DNA of 25,471 nt, taken from positions 1 through 25,471 of the forward strand of contig JAYPWI010000042.1 in assembly GCA_038135065.1 (NCBI GenBank), read 5' to 3'. Shown piece after piece: positions 1 through 6,932 of the stretch. The position numbers and the translations under genes were made by a program. Every line of letters starts with the position of its first letter. The stretch's first letter is position 1. This DNA comes from JAYPWI01 sp038135065. GTDB taxonomy: Bacteria; Actinomycetota; Acidimicrobiia; Acidimicrobiales; Poriferisodalaceae. Under the pieces are notes generated by a model, which saw nothing but the letters and a program-made list of their open reading frames with translations, made no database searches and was not told the origin of the DNA.

Positions 1-346
1 CCGATGCCGTGGCCACCATGCCGGCCGTGAGGGCCCCGGCTCCTGCCAACAAGACGGGCCGAGGGCCATGGCGGTCGGCCAATCGCCCGGTGAAGACGCC
101 GATGCTGTGGTACAGGAAGGTGGCGATGGCCGGGAACCACGCAGCTGCCGCCTTGCTGATCCCGAAGTCCTCTTGGAGGTCGATGAGGATGGCTCCGAAA
201 CTGTAGGAAACGCCGAACACGGCGAACATCGACAAGAAGGCAGCCACGACCACCACCCAGCCAGTCGGACCGTCCAGGGCATCGGAGTGGGGTTCGTCCT
301 GCACGGGCGTGACCAGAAAGGTCGTTTGCCCCACTGTGTCGACCAT
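1..346 (-). CDS. MFS transporter, N-terminal part (cut by window edge)
   Basis: This is the first 115 codons of a minus-strand gene that runs off the left edge. After a short cytosolic N-terminus (about residues 1-29) comes a hydrophobic helix at about 30-52 with the segment VSYSFGAILIDLQEDFG. A second helix follows at about 65-83, then GRLADRHGPRP, the cytoplasmic loop 2-3 signature of the major facilitator superfamily (canonical form GxLaDrxGrR). Another glycine- and alanine-rich helix begins after it. The pattern resembles the monocarboxylate/oxalate-formate antiporter branch, so the likely role is proton-coupled or exchange transport of a small organic anion across the inner membrane; the substrate cannot be told. 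ATG at 346-344 is chosen because a G-rich stretch (GGGGGA) lies a few bases upstream. A TACGCT box on the minus strand at 413-408 could be its -10 element. Confidence 0.8.
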   Translation of the reverse strand, partial: MVDTVGQTTFLVTPVQDEPHSDALDGPTGWVVVVAAFLSMFAVFGVSYSFGAILIDLQEDFGISKAAAAWFPAIATFLYHSIGVFTGRLADRHGPRPVLLAGAGALTAGMVATAS

Positions 347-467
347 GGGTCCCCCACAGGCCCCGACGACGAGGTGGCCGACGGGCTCGGTATCCTGACG
401 AGGCCCGAGCGTACCGGGGTCGCACCGCTTGGCTGACCTCGAGCTTCACCGGGGAGGACGTCCGCTC

Positions 468-779
468 ATGCTTCCGACCGAACCACACACGATCGGCGCG
501 GCACTCGCCACCAGGGCATCGTCCGGCGAACCCCTCAGCCCCGGAGTGGGCGGCGGCACTGTCCTGGACGAACGACTCGACGACGGGCTTGGCGACGGCG
601 ACCACGAACGCTTCGCCCACTACGTCAACAAGGTCGATATGACCCGCAGCGCAGTGACGGGCGAGCCCGTCATCGCCCTGTGCGGCAAGAAGTGGGTGCC
701 CAACCGCGATCCGCAGCGATTCCCCGTGTGCCCGGAATGCAAGAAGATCTACGAGGCCTTGAAGGCGGCAGGGCGCTGA
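468..779 (+). CDS. DUF3039 family protein
   Basis: A 103-residue soluble protein with a low-complexity Gly/Pro/Ser N-terminus (about 1-30) and a conserved C-terminal part: HYVNK at 51-55, PVIALCGKKWVP at 67-78, then PVCPECKKIYE at 86-96. H51, C72, C88 and C91 look like a small zinc-binding site. This arrangement is typical of the actinobacterial DUF3039 family, whose function I do not know. ATG at 468 is preferred over the in-frame TTG at 429 because GGGGAGG at 451-457 sits 10 bases upstream of it. The stop overlaps the beginning of the next reading frame, so translation of the two genes may be coupled. It could be a regulatory or rubredoxin-like zinc protein, but nothing here decides that. 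Confidence 0.85.
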   Translation: MLPTEPHTIGAALATRASSGEPLSPGVGGGTVLDERLDDGLGDGDHERFAHYVNKVDMTRSAVTGEPVIALCGKKWVPNRDPQRFPVCPECKKIYEALKAAGR

Positions 780-1684
780 GCGAGAGCCCGGTCGAGGTCC
801 TGCGCCAGCGCATCGGTGGTGCTGTTCGCGGCTTGCTCACCGGTGCTGAACGGGTCGACGAGCGCGCCCTTGCCGGATTCGCCGAACCGCCCGGTGACCC
901 CGGGCTCTTCGGGCCTGACTCGGTGGCCTGGCGGGTGCATGGCGACATCGCCGGTCTCATCGGGGGACTCCGGGCCCTGCTGCTGCAGACATTGCACCCG
1001 TTGGCAATGGCCGGGGTGGACCAGCACTCGGACTACCGGGAGGACCCGTGGGGTCGACTCCACCGAACAGCCGCCTTCATCGGGGCAACCACGTTCGGAA
1101 GTACAGCGACCGCCCATGAGGCGATGGCCGTGGTGCGCGCCGTTCACCGTGGGGTGCAGGGCACGGCCCCCGATGGGCGGCCGTATTCGGCTGATGACCC
1201 CGACCTGCTGCGATGGGTCCACGCCACCGAGGTGGACAGCTTCGTGAAGGCTGTCGCCGCATATGGAAGCACCCGTCTGTCCGGTGGTGACATCGACCGC
1301 TATCTCGACGAGATGGCCGTCGTTGCCGAAGGTTTGGGGGCCACTGCGGTCCCCAGGTCACGAGCCGACCTCCGTACCTACTGGGCCGATGTTCGACCCG
1401 AACTCGAGGCAGGGCCCTCGGCCCGGGAGACGGCACGCTTTCTCCTTCGGCCGCCTGCCCCGAGTTGGGCGCGTCCGGCCTACGGGGTGGTGACCCTGGC
1501 CGCCATCGGGCTCCTGCCCGCCTTCGTCCGATCGGGTCTCGGGTTGCCCCTGCCACCAGGTCTCGATCCGGTCGTCGTCCGGCCAGCCGCCCGGAGTCTG
1601 GTGCGCCTGCTCGGATGGTCCCTCGGGCCATCTCCCCTGCTGGAAGCCGCTCGGGCGCGAGCGACCGGCTCCCTCGAGCCGTGA
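737..1684 (+). CDS. MpaB/DUF2236-type oxygenase-like protein
   Basis: A protein of about 315 residues with the pattern of the MpaB/DUF2236 (ER-bound oxygenase / latex-clearing-protein-like) family: an HGD motif, an LLLQTLHPLAMAGV segment, then HSDYREDPWGRLHRTAAF and an FGS turn. Characterised members, such as Lcp and mycophenolic acid MpaB, are oxidative enzymes, and Lcp carries a b-type haem. An oxidase or dioxygenase role is therefore inferred, with unknown substrate. The hydrophobic stretch AYGVVTLAAIGLLPAFV near the C-terminus may contact the membrane. The start is uncertain. ATG 737 overlaps the DUF3039 gene by 43 bases and has a poor ribosome binding site, and ATG 680 overlaps still more. 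A CTG at 776, overlapping the preceding TGA and preceded by an AAGGCGG-like sequence, would fit the length of the conserved region well. The gene is probably co-transcribed with the DUF3039 gene. Confidence 0.75.
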   Translation: MQEDLRGLEGGRALSESPVEVLRQRIGGAVRGLLTGAERVDERALAGFAEPPGDPGLFGPDSVAWRVHGDIAGLIGGLRALLLQTLHPLAMAGVDQHSDYREDPWGRLHRTAAFIGATTFGSTATAHEAMAVVRAVHRGVQGTAPDGRPYSADDPDLLRWVHATEVDSFVKAVAAYGSTRLSGGDIDRYLDEMAVVAEGLGATAVPRSRADLRTYWADVRPELEAGPSARETARFLLRPPAPSWARPAYGVVTLAAIGLLPAFVRSGLGLPLPPGLDPVVVRPAARSLVRLLGWSLGPSPLLEAARARATGSLEP

Positions 1685-1721
1685 CTGGTAGCACCCCACC
1701 TGATCGGCTTGACTGAACCTC

Positions 1722-2048
1722 ATGAGCACCGACGCGATCTCGTTCTACTGGCGGCCCGGCTGTGGCTTCTGCATGGCGTTGGAGCGGCAACTCTCGAATC
1801 TGGGGGTCCCCTTCGAGAAGCTGAACATCTGGGAAGACCCCGACGCAGCAAGCTTCGTGCGTGCCCACGCCGGTGGGAACGAGACGGTGCCGACGATCGA
1901 GGTCGGCTCGATCGTCATGGTGAATCCCACCCCGGACCAGGTACTCGGAGCCATGGCCGATCAGACCCCGCATCTCGTGCCCGACGATGTCGAGCGAGGC
2001 GACGACGGGTCACGGCAGGGATGGTTTCGGCGCAAGGATCGCGCCTGA
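1722..2048 (+). CDS. Glutaredoxin family protein
   Basis: A 108-residue thioredoxin-fold protein. The dithiol active site is C14-G-F-C17, the cis-proline motif is TVPTIEVG, and it is followed by the usual glycine-bearing helix region (NPTPDQVLGAM). This matches glutaredoxin and mycoredoxin-like proteins, which reduce protein disulfides or mixed disulfides with a low-molecular-weight thiol. In actinobacteria that thiol is usually mycothiol rather than glutathione, so a mycoredoxin role is plausible but inferred. A polar tail of about 20 residues follows the domain. It lies 37 bases after the MpaB-like gene on the same strand and has no clear ribosome binding site before ATG 1722. It may share the transcript with that oxygenase. 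It ends convergently to the thioesterase gene. Confidence 0.85.
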   Translation: MSTDAISFYWRPGCGFCMALERQLSNLGVPFEKLNIWEDPDAASFVRAHAGGNETVPTIEVGSIVMVNPTPDQVLGAMADQTPHLVPDDVERGDDGSRQGWFRRKDRA

Positions 2049-2092
2049 TCGCCGTACTGCGCGATGAACGTCGGCCAGTGAACGTCAGCCGG

Positions 2093-2542
2093 TCAACTCA
2101 CCTTGAAGGTGAGACGTCCCGACGCCACGGTTGCCGCCCGCTCATCGTCGGTGACCACCGCTGCATCACAGAAGACGATCGACCTGCCGCGGCGAGTTAC
2201 CCACGCTGCGGCAACGAGGTCCGATGTTCCCGGGTTCCCCTGGAACTGCACGTGCATGTCGATGGTGGAGTACGGGCGGGCCTCGGTGAACCCACTTCCT
2301 ACCGCTGGGACGCAGGCAGTGTCGATGAGAGTGGCCAAGACGCCGCCGTGGACCGCGCCGCCTGATTGCAGGAGTTCGTCGCGGAACGGCAGGACCAGAC
2401 GGCAGTAGTCGACGCGCACTTCGGCGATGCGCAGACCGACGAGGTTCACGAACAGGGGACGATCAGGGCGCCCGTAGCGGGCCCAGAGATCGGCTCGGTC
2501 GGGGTCGAGGCTGTCGAAGCGTCCTGGGTCGGGCAGGGTCAC
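2093..2542 (-). CDS. PaaI-type hotdog-fold thioesterase
   Basis: A 149-residue hotdog-fold protein. The family signature GGAVHGGVLATLIDTAC spans about 61-77, with H65-G66-G67 and D74 at the positions of the PaaI/ACOT13-type active site. The later strand segments YSTIDMHVQFQG and GRSIVFCDAAVV are also typical. Enzymes of this type hydrolyse acyl-CoA or aryl-CoA thioesters in the cytosol, often as a clean-up step in aromatic or fatty acid breakdown; the substrate here is unknown. The start is GTG at 2542-2540, supported by GGAGGA a few bases upstream on the minus strand. The gene is divergent from the S9 peptidase, and the two share about 100 bases of upstream DNA. Confidence 0.88.
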   Translation of the reverse strand: MTLPDPGRFDSLDPDRADLWARYGRPDRPLFVNLVGLRIAEVRVDYCRLVLPFRDELLQSGGAVHGGVLATLIDTACVPAVGSGFTEARPYSTIDMHVQFQGNPGTSDLVAAAWVTRRGRSIVFCDAAVVTDDERAATVASGRLTFKVS

Positions 2543-2631
2543 AGGTCCTCCAGGGCCGAGGGTGGTGCTCCATCATGCCCCTTCGGCCAGGATGCGGCAT
2601 CAGGGGGCAGTTCGTCCCCGGTAGCGACCGC

Positions 2632-2637
2632 TAGCGT
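2632..2637 (+). promoter_or_regulatory. Predicted -10 box of a leaderless transcript (S9 peptidase)
   Basis: TAGCGT lies 7 bases before the GTG at 2645, and there is no ribosome binding site between them. This spacing puts the transcription start at or next to the start codon, as in leaderless actinobacterial mRNAs. No good -35 box is seen. Confidence 0.5.
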
Positions 2638-2644
2638 CGTCGCG

Positions 2645-4750
2645 GTGACCGACAGCTTCCCTCGTCAGCATGCCCGGACCCAGCGGTTCACCCTCGGTGC
2701 TCCCCGCAACTTCAGCGTTGCAGGCGACGGGAAGCGAGTGCTGTTCCTCCGCAGCCGTGGATCCGACGATCCCGTGACCTGTCTGTGGGCCATGGACACG
2801 GCATCGGGAGACGAGGAACTGTTGGCTGATCCCCGGGAGTTGTTGGCCGAGGGGTCCGACCCCGGCGAGTTGCCAGCTGCGGAGAGAGCCCGGCGGGAGC
2901 GGGCGCGGGAGGGTGCTGCCGGCATCGTGGCCTATGCAACCGACGCGCAGGGTTCCGCCGTGGTGTTCGCCCTTGCGGGGAGGGCCTATCTGTTGGAGCG
3001 AGGAGAGCGCCCCCGACTCCTCGAGACCGAGGAAGGGTTGTTCGACCCGCGCCTGGCTCCCGACGGCACCAAGGTCAGCTACGTCGTGGGTTCAGAGCTC
3101 CACACCGTTGGATGCCAGCCCGGAGCGCAGGGGTCGGTGCTCATCGGCGAGGGTGACCCCGACGTCAGCTGGGGCAGCGCCGAGTTCGTCGCTGCAGAGG
3201 AGATGCGGCGGACCCGTGGTCATTGGTGGTCTCCGGACAGCACCCGGCTGGTGGTGGCCCGGGTCGACGTCTCGCCGGTCGATCGCTGGTTCATCGCCGA
3301 TCCGGCCCAGCCGTGGCAGGAGGCCGTGGCGATGCGGTACCCGGCTGCGGGGACGGCAAATGCAGTTGTCTCCCTCGGTGTTGTCGCTGCCGAAGCGTCC
3401 CCCGGGGAGCTGGTGCCCATCGAGTGGGACACGGCCGCATGGCCGTACCTGGTCGACGTCAGCTGGCCCGATGGCGGTCCGCTGACCATGGTGGTGGCCA
3501 CACGGGACCAGCGGGCGATGGAAGTGTGGACCGTCGACCCCGATTCGGGGGGCCATCAGGTGGTTGGGCGGCTCACCGATCCGGACTGGGTGGAGATCGT
3601 CCCCGGCACTCCCCGATGGCACGAGGCCGACCTGTTGACGGTCTGCGAGGGCACTGCGACACGAGAGCTTCGCCTCGGTGACCGGGTGCTGTCACCGCCT
3701 GATCATTGGGTGAGAGACCTGGTGGGGGTCGATGACGGAACAGCGGTGTACACGGCCTCGGTCGATCCCACCGAGATTCGGCTGTTCGCCGTGCCCTTGG
3801 CGGGCGGCTCGAGCGCACGCCCCGACGTCGTGGAACTGGCCGAGCCCGGTGGGGTGGTGAGTGCCGTGGTGGGGCCGGGTGTCCGAGTCACTTCGGTGTC
3901 CGGCCTGACGTCGCCGGCGGTGTGGACCGTGCACGCAGGCGACAGACAGTGGGGTGTTCAGTCGCTGGCTGCTGCACCGCTCGTGGACCCGGTTGTGGAG
4001 GTCATGTCCGCCGGGTCCCGGGCCGTTCAGACCGCTGTGCTGTTCCCGTCCGCCCCCCATGACGAGCCCTTACCGGTACTACTCGATCCCTATGGCGGCC
4101 CCCACGCCCAACGGGTGCTTCGCTCCCGCTCGGCCTTCCTCGCCTCGCAGTGGCTGGCCGATCAGGGTTTCTGCGTCGTGGTGGCCGACGGGCGAGGGAC
4201 GCCAGGGCGCGGCGATGGCTGGGAGCGCGCAGTGCGAGGAGACCTGGCCGGTCCTGTACTCGACGACCAACTGATGGCCCTCGATGCGGTGCTCGAGCGG
4301 TACCCCGAACGGCTCGACCCGGACCGAGTCGGTATCCGTGGGTGGTCCTTCGGTGGCTATCTCGCCGCCCTAGCGGTGCTTCGTCGACCTGATCGCTTCC
4401 ACGCTGCAGTTGCAGGGGCTCCCGTCACCGAGTGGCGCTGGTACGACACCCACTACACCGAGCGGTATCTCGGTCACCCAGACGAGGAGCCGGAGAACTA
4501 TGAACGGACCTCCTTGGTGGCCGAGGCACACCGACTCGAGCGGCCGCTGCTCCTCATCCATGGGTTGGCCGACGACAACGTCGTAGCCGCGCACAGCTTG
4601 CAACTGTCGAGCGCGCTGCTTGCGGCAGGACGACCTCACGAGGTGTTGCCCCTGTCGGGGGTGACCCACATGACTCCGCAGGAGGAGGTGGCAGAGAACC
4701 TCCTCCTGCTGCAGGTCGAGTTCCTGCATCGCCACCTCGCTGGGTCCTAG
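2645..4750 (+). CDS. S9 family serine peptidase (dipeptidyl-peptidase-IV-like)
   Basis: A 701-residue prolyl oligopeptidase-family enzyme. The N-terminal two thirds (about 20-440) is a beta-propeller with DPP-IV-type features, including AEFVAAEEM followed by WWSPDS. The paired glutamates match the motif that holds the substrate N-terminus in DPP-IV. The C-terminal alpha/beta-hydrolase domain (about 450-701) carries the oxyanion-region DPYGGPH, the nucleophile in GWSFGGY (S568), the acid in HGLADDNV (D643) and the base in SGVTHM (H675). It likely removes N-terminal dipeptides, often after proline, and with no signal peptide it should be cytosolic. GTG 2645 is chosen because it gives the family-typical start SFPRQHARTQRFTLGAPR just inside the protein and follows a leaderless-type -10 box. 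The open frame continues upstream but without family similarity. Confidence 0.92.
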   Translation: MTDSFPRQHARTQRFTLGAPRNFSVAGDGKRVLFLRSRGSDDPVTCLWAMDTASGDEELLADPRELLAEGSDPGELPAAERARRERAREGAAGIVAYATDAQGSAVVFALAGRAYLLERGERPRLLETEEGLFDPRLAPDGTKVSYVVGSELHTVGCQPGAQGSVLIGEGDPDVSWGSAEFVAAEEMRRTRGHWWSPDSTRLVVARVDVSPVDRWFIADPAQPWQEAVAMRYPAAGTANAVVSLGVVAAEASPGELVPIEWDTAAWPYLVDVSWPDGGPLTMVVATRDQRAMEVWTVDPDSGGHQVVGRLTDPDWVEIVPGTPRWHEADLLTVCEGTATRELRLGDRVLSPPDHWVRDLVGVDDGTAVYTASVDPTEIRLFAVPLAGGSSARPDVVELAEPGGVVSAVVGPGVRVTSVSGLTSPAVWTVHAGDRQWGVQSLAAAPLVDPVVEVMSAGSRAVQTAVLFPSAPHDEPLPVLLDPYGGPHAQRVLRSRSAFLASQWLADQGFCVVVADGRGTPGRGDGWERAVRGDLAGPVLDDQLMALDAVLERYPERLDPDRVGIRGWSFGGYLAALAVLRRPDRFHAAVAGAPVTEWRWYDTHYTERYLGHPDEEPENYERTSLVAEAHRLERPLLLIHGLADDNVVAAHSLQLSSALLAAGRPHEVLPLSGVTHMTPQEEVAENLLLLQVEFLHRHLAGS

Positions 4751-4758
4751 GCGGCGCC

Positions 4759-5325
4759 TTACAGCCGTAGGTCGTTGATTGCTCGGATCGGCACGGTGAG
4801 GTGCTGCGGCGGCTTCGCCTCGTCGAGGAGGGTGATCACGTCCGTTCCGATCGCAGCAACCGTGCCAGCCACGGCCGTGCCACTCGTCAGCGTGATCCGG
4901 GTCGGTGTCCGTTCGCTGATCGCGTCGAGCAGCAAGTGTTCCAAGGACACATCGGATGGCGAGCGTCGACCTCCCCCTTCGGGCAGGCGAGCGCCACCGC
5001 CGGACCCTGCGTGCTGCACGACCTCGATGCTGTGCACCATCACGGCAGTCGGCCGTCTCGCCGATCCCTCGGCGACGACCACCACGTCATGGCCCACCGC
5101 AAGCACGATGCCGGTGACCACCCGGGCCCTGGTCCTCATGACGGTGGCCGGCGAGCTCGACTCCCATCCCTGGCCGACGAGGTCGACGAGGGCATCGAAC
5201 AACGACGTCTCCTCTGCGAGCTGCTGGCGCAACCAGTGTTCTCGCTGGCGAGCGAGGCGGTCGTGATCTGCGCGCAGGCCGGCCAGCCAGGTGGTGAGGC
5301 GCTCGAGTTCGTCGTCGTCCTCCAT
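4759..5325 (-). CDS. Unnamed protein with coiled N-terminus and two Sm-like beta segments
   Basis: A 188-residue protein I cannot name. Residues 1-50 are charged and helical (DDDELERLTTWLAGLRADHD onward) and probably form a coiled-coil hairpin. Two similar beta-rich stretches follow, at about 65-104 (ARVVTGIVLAVGHDVVVVAE) and 143-188 (ITLTSGTAVAGTVAAIGTDV). They share the pattern V/I-x-G-x-V-x-x-[VI]-G-x-D-[VI]-[VI], reminiscent of LSm/SH3-like barrels. They are joined by a glycine-rich linker at about 106-123. The ATG at 5325-5323 is preferred over further-upstream starts because the upstream part is rich in Cys, His and Arg and overlaps the phoH start; GGAAGG lies upstream, though rather far away. 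The gene is divergent from phoH, its start 43 bases away, and converges on the S9 peptidase gene. A nucleic-acid-binding or scaffold role is speculative. Confidence 0.7.
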   Translation of the reverse strand: MEDDDELERLTTWLAGLRADHDRLARQREHWLRQQLAEETSLFDALVDLVGQGWESSSPATVMRTRARVVTGIVLAVGHDVVVVAEGSARRPTAVMVHSIEVVQHAGSGGGARLPEGGGRRSPSDVSLEHLLLDAISERTPTRITLTSGTAVAGTVAAIGTDVITLLDEAKPPQHLTVPIRAINDLRL

Positions 5326-5367
5326 GCGCGGACGGTAGCCTTCCCGCAGTAGCGGCGCAGGAGTGCA

Positions 5368-6330
5368 GTGGCAACGACACCGGTCAGAATTCATGTCCCA
5401 GGGAACCATCTGATGATGGGAGTGCTGGGCCAGGGAGACGAGCACCTGCGCTTGGTCGAGTCGAATTTCGACGGTGCCAAGATCCATGTCCGGGGCAACG
5501 AGATAACCGTGGATGGTCCGAACGCTCCCGTCGTGGCAATGGTGTTCTCGGAGATCGTGCAGGTGCTCGAGGGTGGTCAGCGTGTGGCCTCGAGCGAGAT
5601 TCTCCGCATGATCGACATGGTCAAAGCTGACGAGAAGCCCAGCGAGGTGCTCTCGACGCGGGTGTTGAAGGCGCCCAACGGACGGATCGTGCGGGTCAAG
5701 TCGGCCGGGCAGAAGGCGTACGTGGAGGCGGTCCGCGAGAACATCGTCACCTTCGCCATCGGTCCGGCCGGTACCGGCAAGACATGGTTGGCGGTGGCCC
5801 TGGCTGTCGAAGCGCTGTTGGCGAAGCAGGTTCGCCGCATCGTGCTGACCAGACCCGCGGTCGAGGCGGGGGAGCGACTGGGCTTCCTCCCTGGCGACCT
5901 GATGGCCAAGGTCGACCCTTACCTCCGTCCGCTGTACGACGCCTTGTACGACATGTTCGACACCGAAGCAGCGGAAAAGCTCTTCGAGCGGGGGACCGTC
6001 GAGGTAGCCCCGCTCGCCTTCATGAGGGGTCGCACCCTCAACGACAGCTTCATCATTCTCGACGAAGGGCAGAACACGACTCCGGAGCAGATGAAGATGT
6101 TCCTCACCCGGATCGGCTTCGGGTCGCGCGTCGTGGTGACAGGAGATGTCACGCAGATCGACGTGCCCGGCGGCAAGAGCGGCCTACGCGATGTCGAAGG
6201 CACCCTGGAGGGCATCGAGGGTGTTGCCTTCTGCCGCCTCGGAGGACGGGACATCGTCCGCCACCGGATCGTGCAGGACATCGTCTCGGCCTACGACCGT
6301 CGTGACGCCCGAGGCGGCGGCAGACCGTGA
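5368..6330 (+). CDS. phoH: PhoH family ATPase
   Basis: A 320-residue PhoH/YbeZ-type P-loop ATPase. An N-terminal KH-like segment (about 20-75, GAKIHVRGNEITVDGP) precedes the ATPase core. The core has Walker A GPAGTGKT at 132-139, the family motif TRPAVEAGERLGFLPGD at 161-177, Walker B FIILDEGQN at 228-236 and the sensor-like segment VTGDVTQID. Proteins of this group work with YbeY in RNA and ribosome maturation, which agrees with the adjacent ybeY gene. The start is GTG 5368, preceded by GCAGGAG at good spacing. The last 4 bases overlap the ybeY start, so the two are probably translationally coupled. It is the first gene of the phoH-ybeY-corC-era run. Confidence 0.95.
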   Translation: MATTPVRIHVPGNHLMMGVLGQGDEHLRLVESNFDGAKIHVRGNEITVDGPNAPVVAMVFSEIVQVLEGGQRVASSEILRMIDMVKADEKPSEVLSTRVLKAPNGRIVRVKSAGQKAYVEAVRENIVTFAIGPAGTGKTWLAVALAVEALLAKQVRRIVLTRPAVEAGERLGFLPGDLMAKVDPYLRPLYDALYDMFDTEAAEKLFERGTVEVAPLAFMRGRTLNDSFIILDEGQNTTPEQMKMFLTRIGFGSRVVVTGDVTQIDVPGGKSGLRDVEGTLEGIEGVAFCRLGGRDIVRHRIVQDIVSAYDRRDARGGGRP

Positions 6331-6932
6331 GTGCTGCGGGTCCTCCAGACCGTCGGGTTTCCCCTAGGCGGATCGGAGACCACGGCACGGTCGAGGTCTT
6401 TGTCGCAGACGAACAGACCGAACTCATTGTCGACGTGGCCCGCTATCGCGCGCTCTGCCACGAGGTGCTGCACCACGAGGGGGTCCGAGGTGATGCTCAG
6501 ATGGCCTTGGTCTTCGTGGACGAAGCCACCATCGCCGAACTGAACGAAACCCACATGGGGAGTGATGGCCCGACTGATGTGTTGGCCTTTCCCATCGACG
6601 ACACCTACGTGCGGGCTGGTAGGTCGCCCGATCACGCAACTCGGCGCCCGCCAGGTCGTGATCCGGTGCTGCAGGTGGGTCCGCTGTTGATCGGCGATGT
6701 GGCCGTGTGCCCGGCCGTTGCTGCTCGGAACGCGCCGGGCCATCGGGACAGCTACCCCGGCCACGACGGTTCGGCTGAGGCCGAACTCGACCTGCTCGTC
6801 GTGCACGGGATCCTGCACATCCTGGGCATGGACCACGCGCAGGACGCCGAGCGGGTGGAGATGCAGGCTGCCGAGCGTCGCCACCTACACGCCTTCCGGG
6901 GGTCGGCGGAACAGCAGGGCACCGCACCATGA
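6327..6932 (+). CDS. ybeY: Endoribonuclease YbeY (rRNA maturation factor)
   Basis: A 201-residue YbeY homologue. The zinc-binding triad lies in HGILHILGMDH at 160-170 (H160, H164, H170), the exact HGxLHxxGxDH family signature. The core motif LNETHMGSDGPTDVLAFP (72-89) is also present. YbeY is a single-strand endoribonuclease needed for 16S rRNA 3' end maturation and ribosome quality control. The protein is longer than the usual 150-165 residues: an N-terminal extension of about 20 residues and an Arg/Pro-rich insertion at about 93-117 separate TDVLAFPID from LLIGDVAVC. GTG 6327 overlaps the phoH stop by 4 bases and is the natural coupled start. The next gene overlaps its stop in the same way. 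Confidence 0.94.
   Translation: MSAAGPPDRRVSPRRIGDHGTVEVFVADEQTELIVDVARYRALCHEVLHHEGVRGDAQMALVFVDEATIAELNETHMGSDGPTDVLAFPIDDTYVRAGRSPDHATRRPPGRDPVLQVGPLLIGDVAVCPAVAARNAPGHRDSYPGHDGSAEAELDLLVVHGILHILGMDHAQDAERVEMQAAERRHLHAFRGSAEQQGTAP

Noticed and set aside
1077..1973. A 298-codon minus-strand open frame across the oxygenase and glutaredoxin genes
   Set aside because: It spans two real genes and their gap, is Arg/Pro rich and matches no family.
2366..2644. N-terminal extension of the S9 peptidase frame
   Set aside because: The first 93 codons overlap the divergent thioesterase gene and its promoter and have no family similarity; GTG 2645 gives the normal N-terminus.
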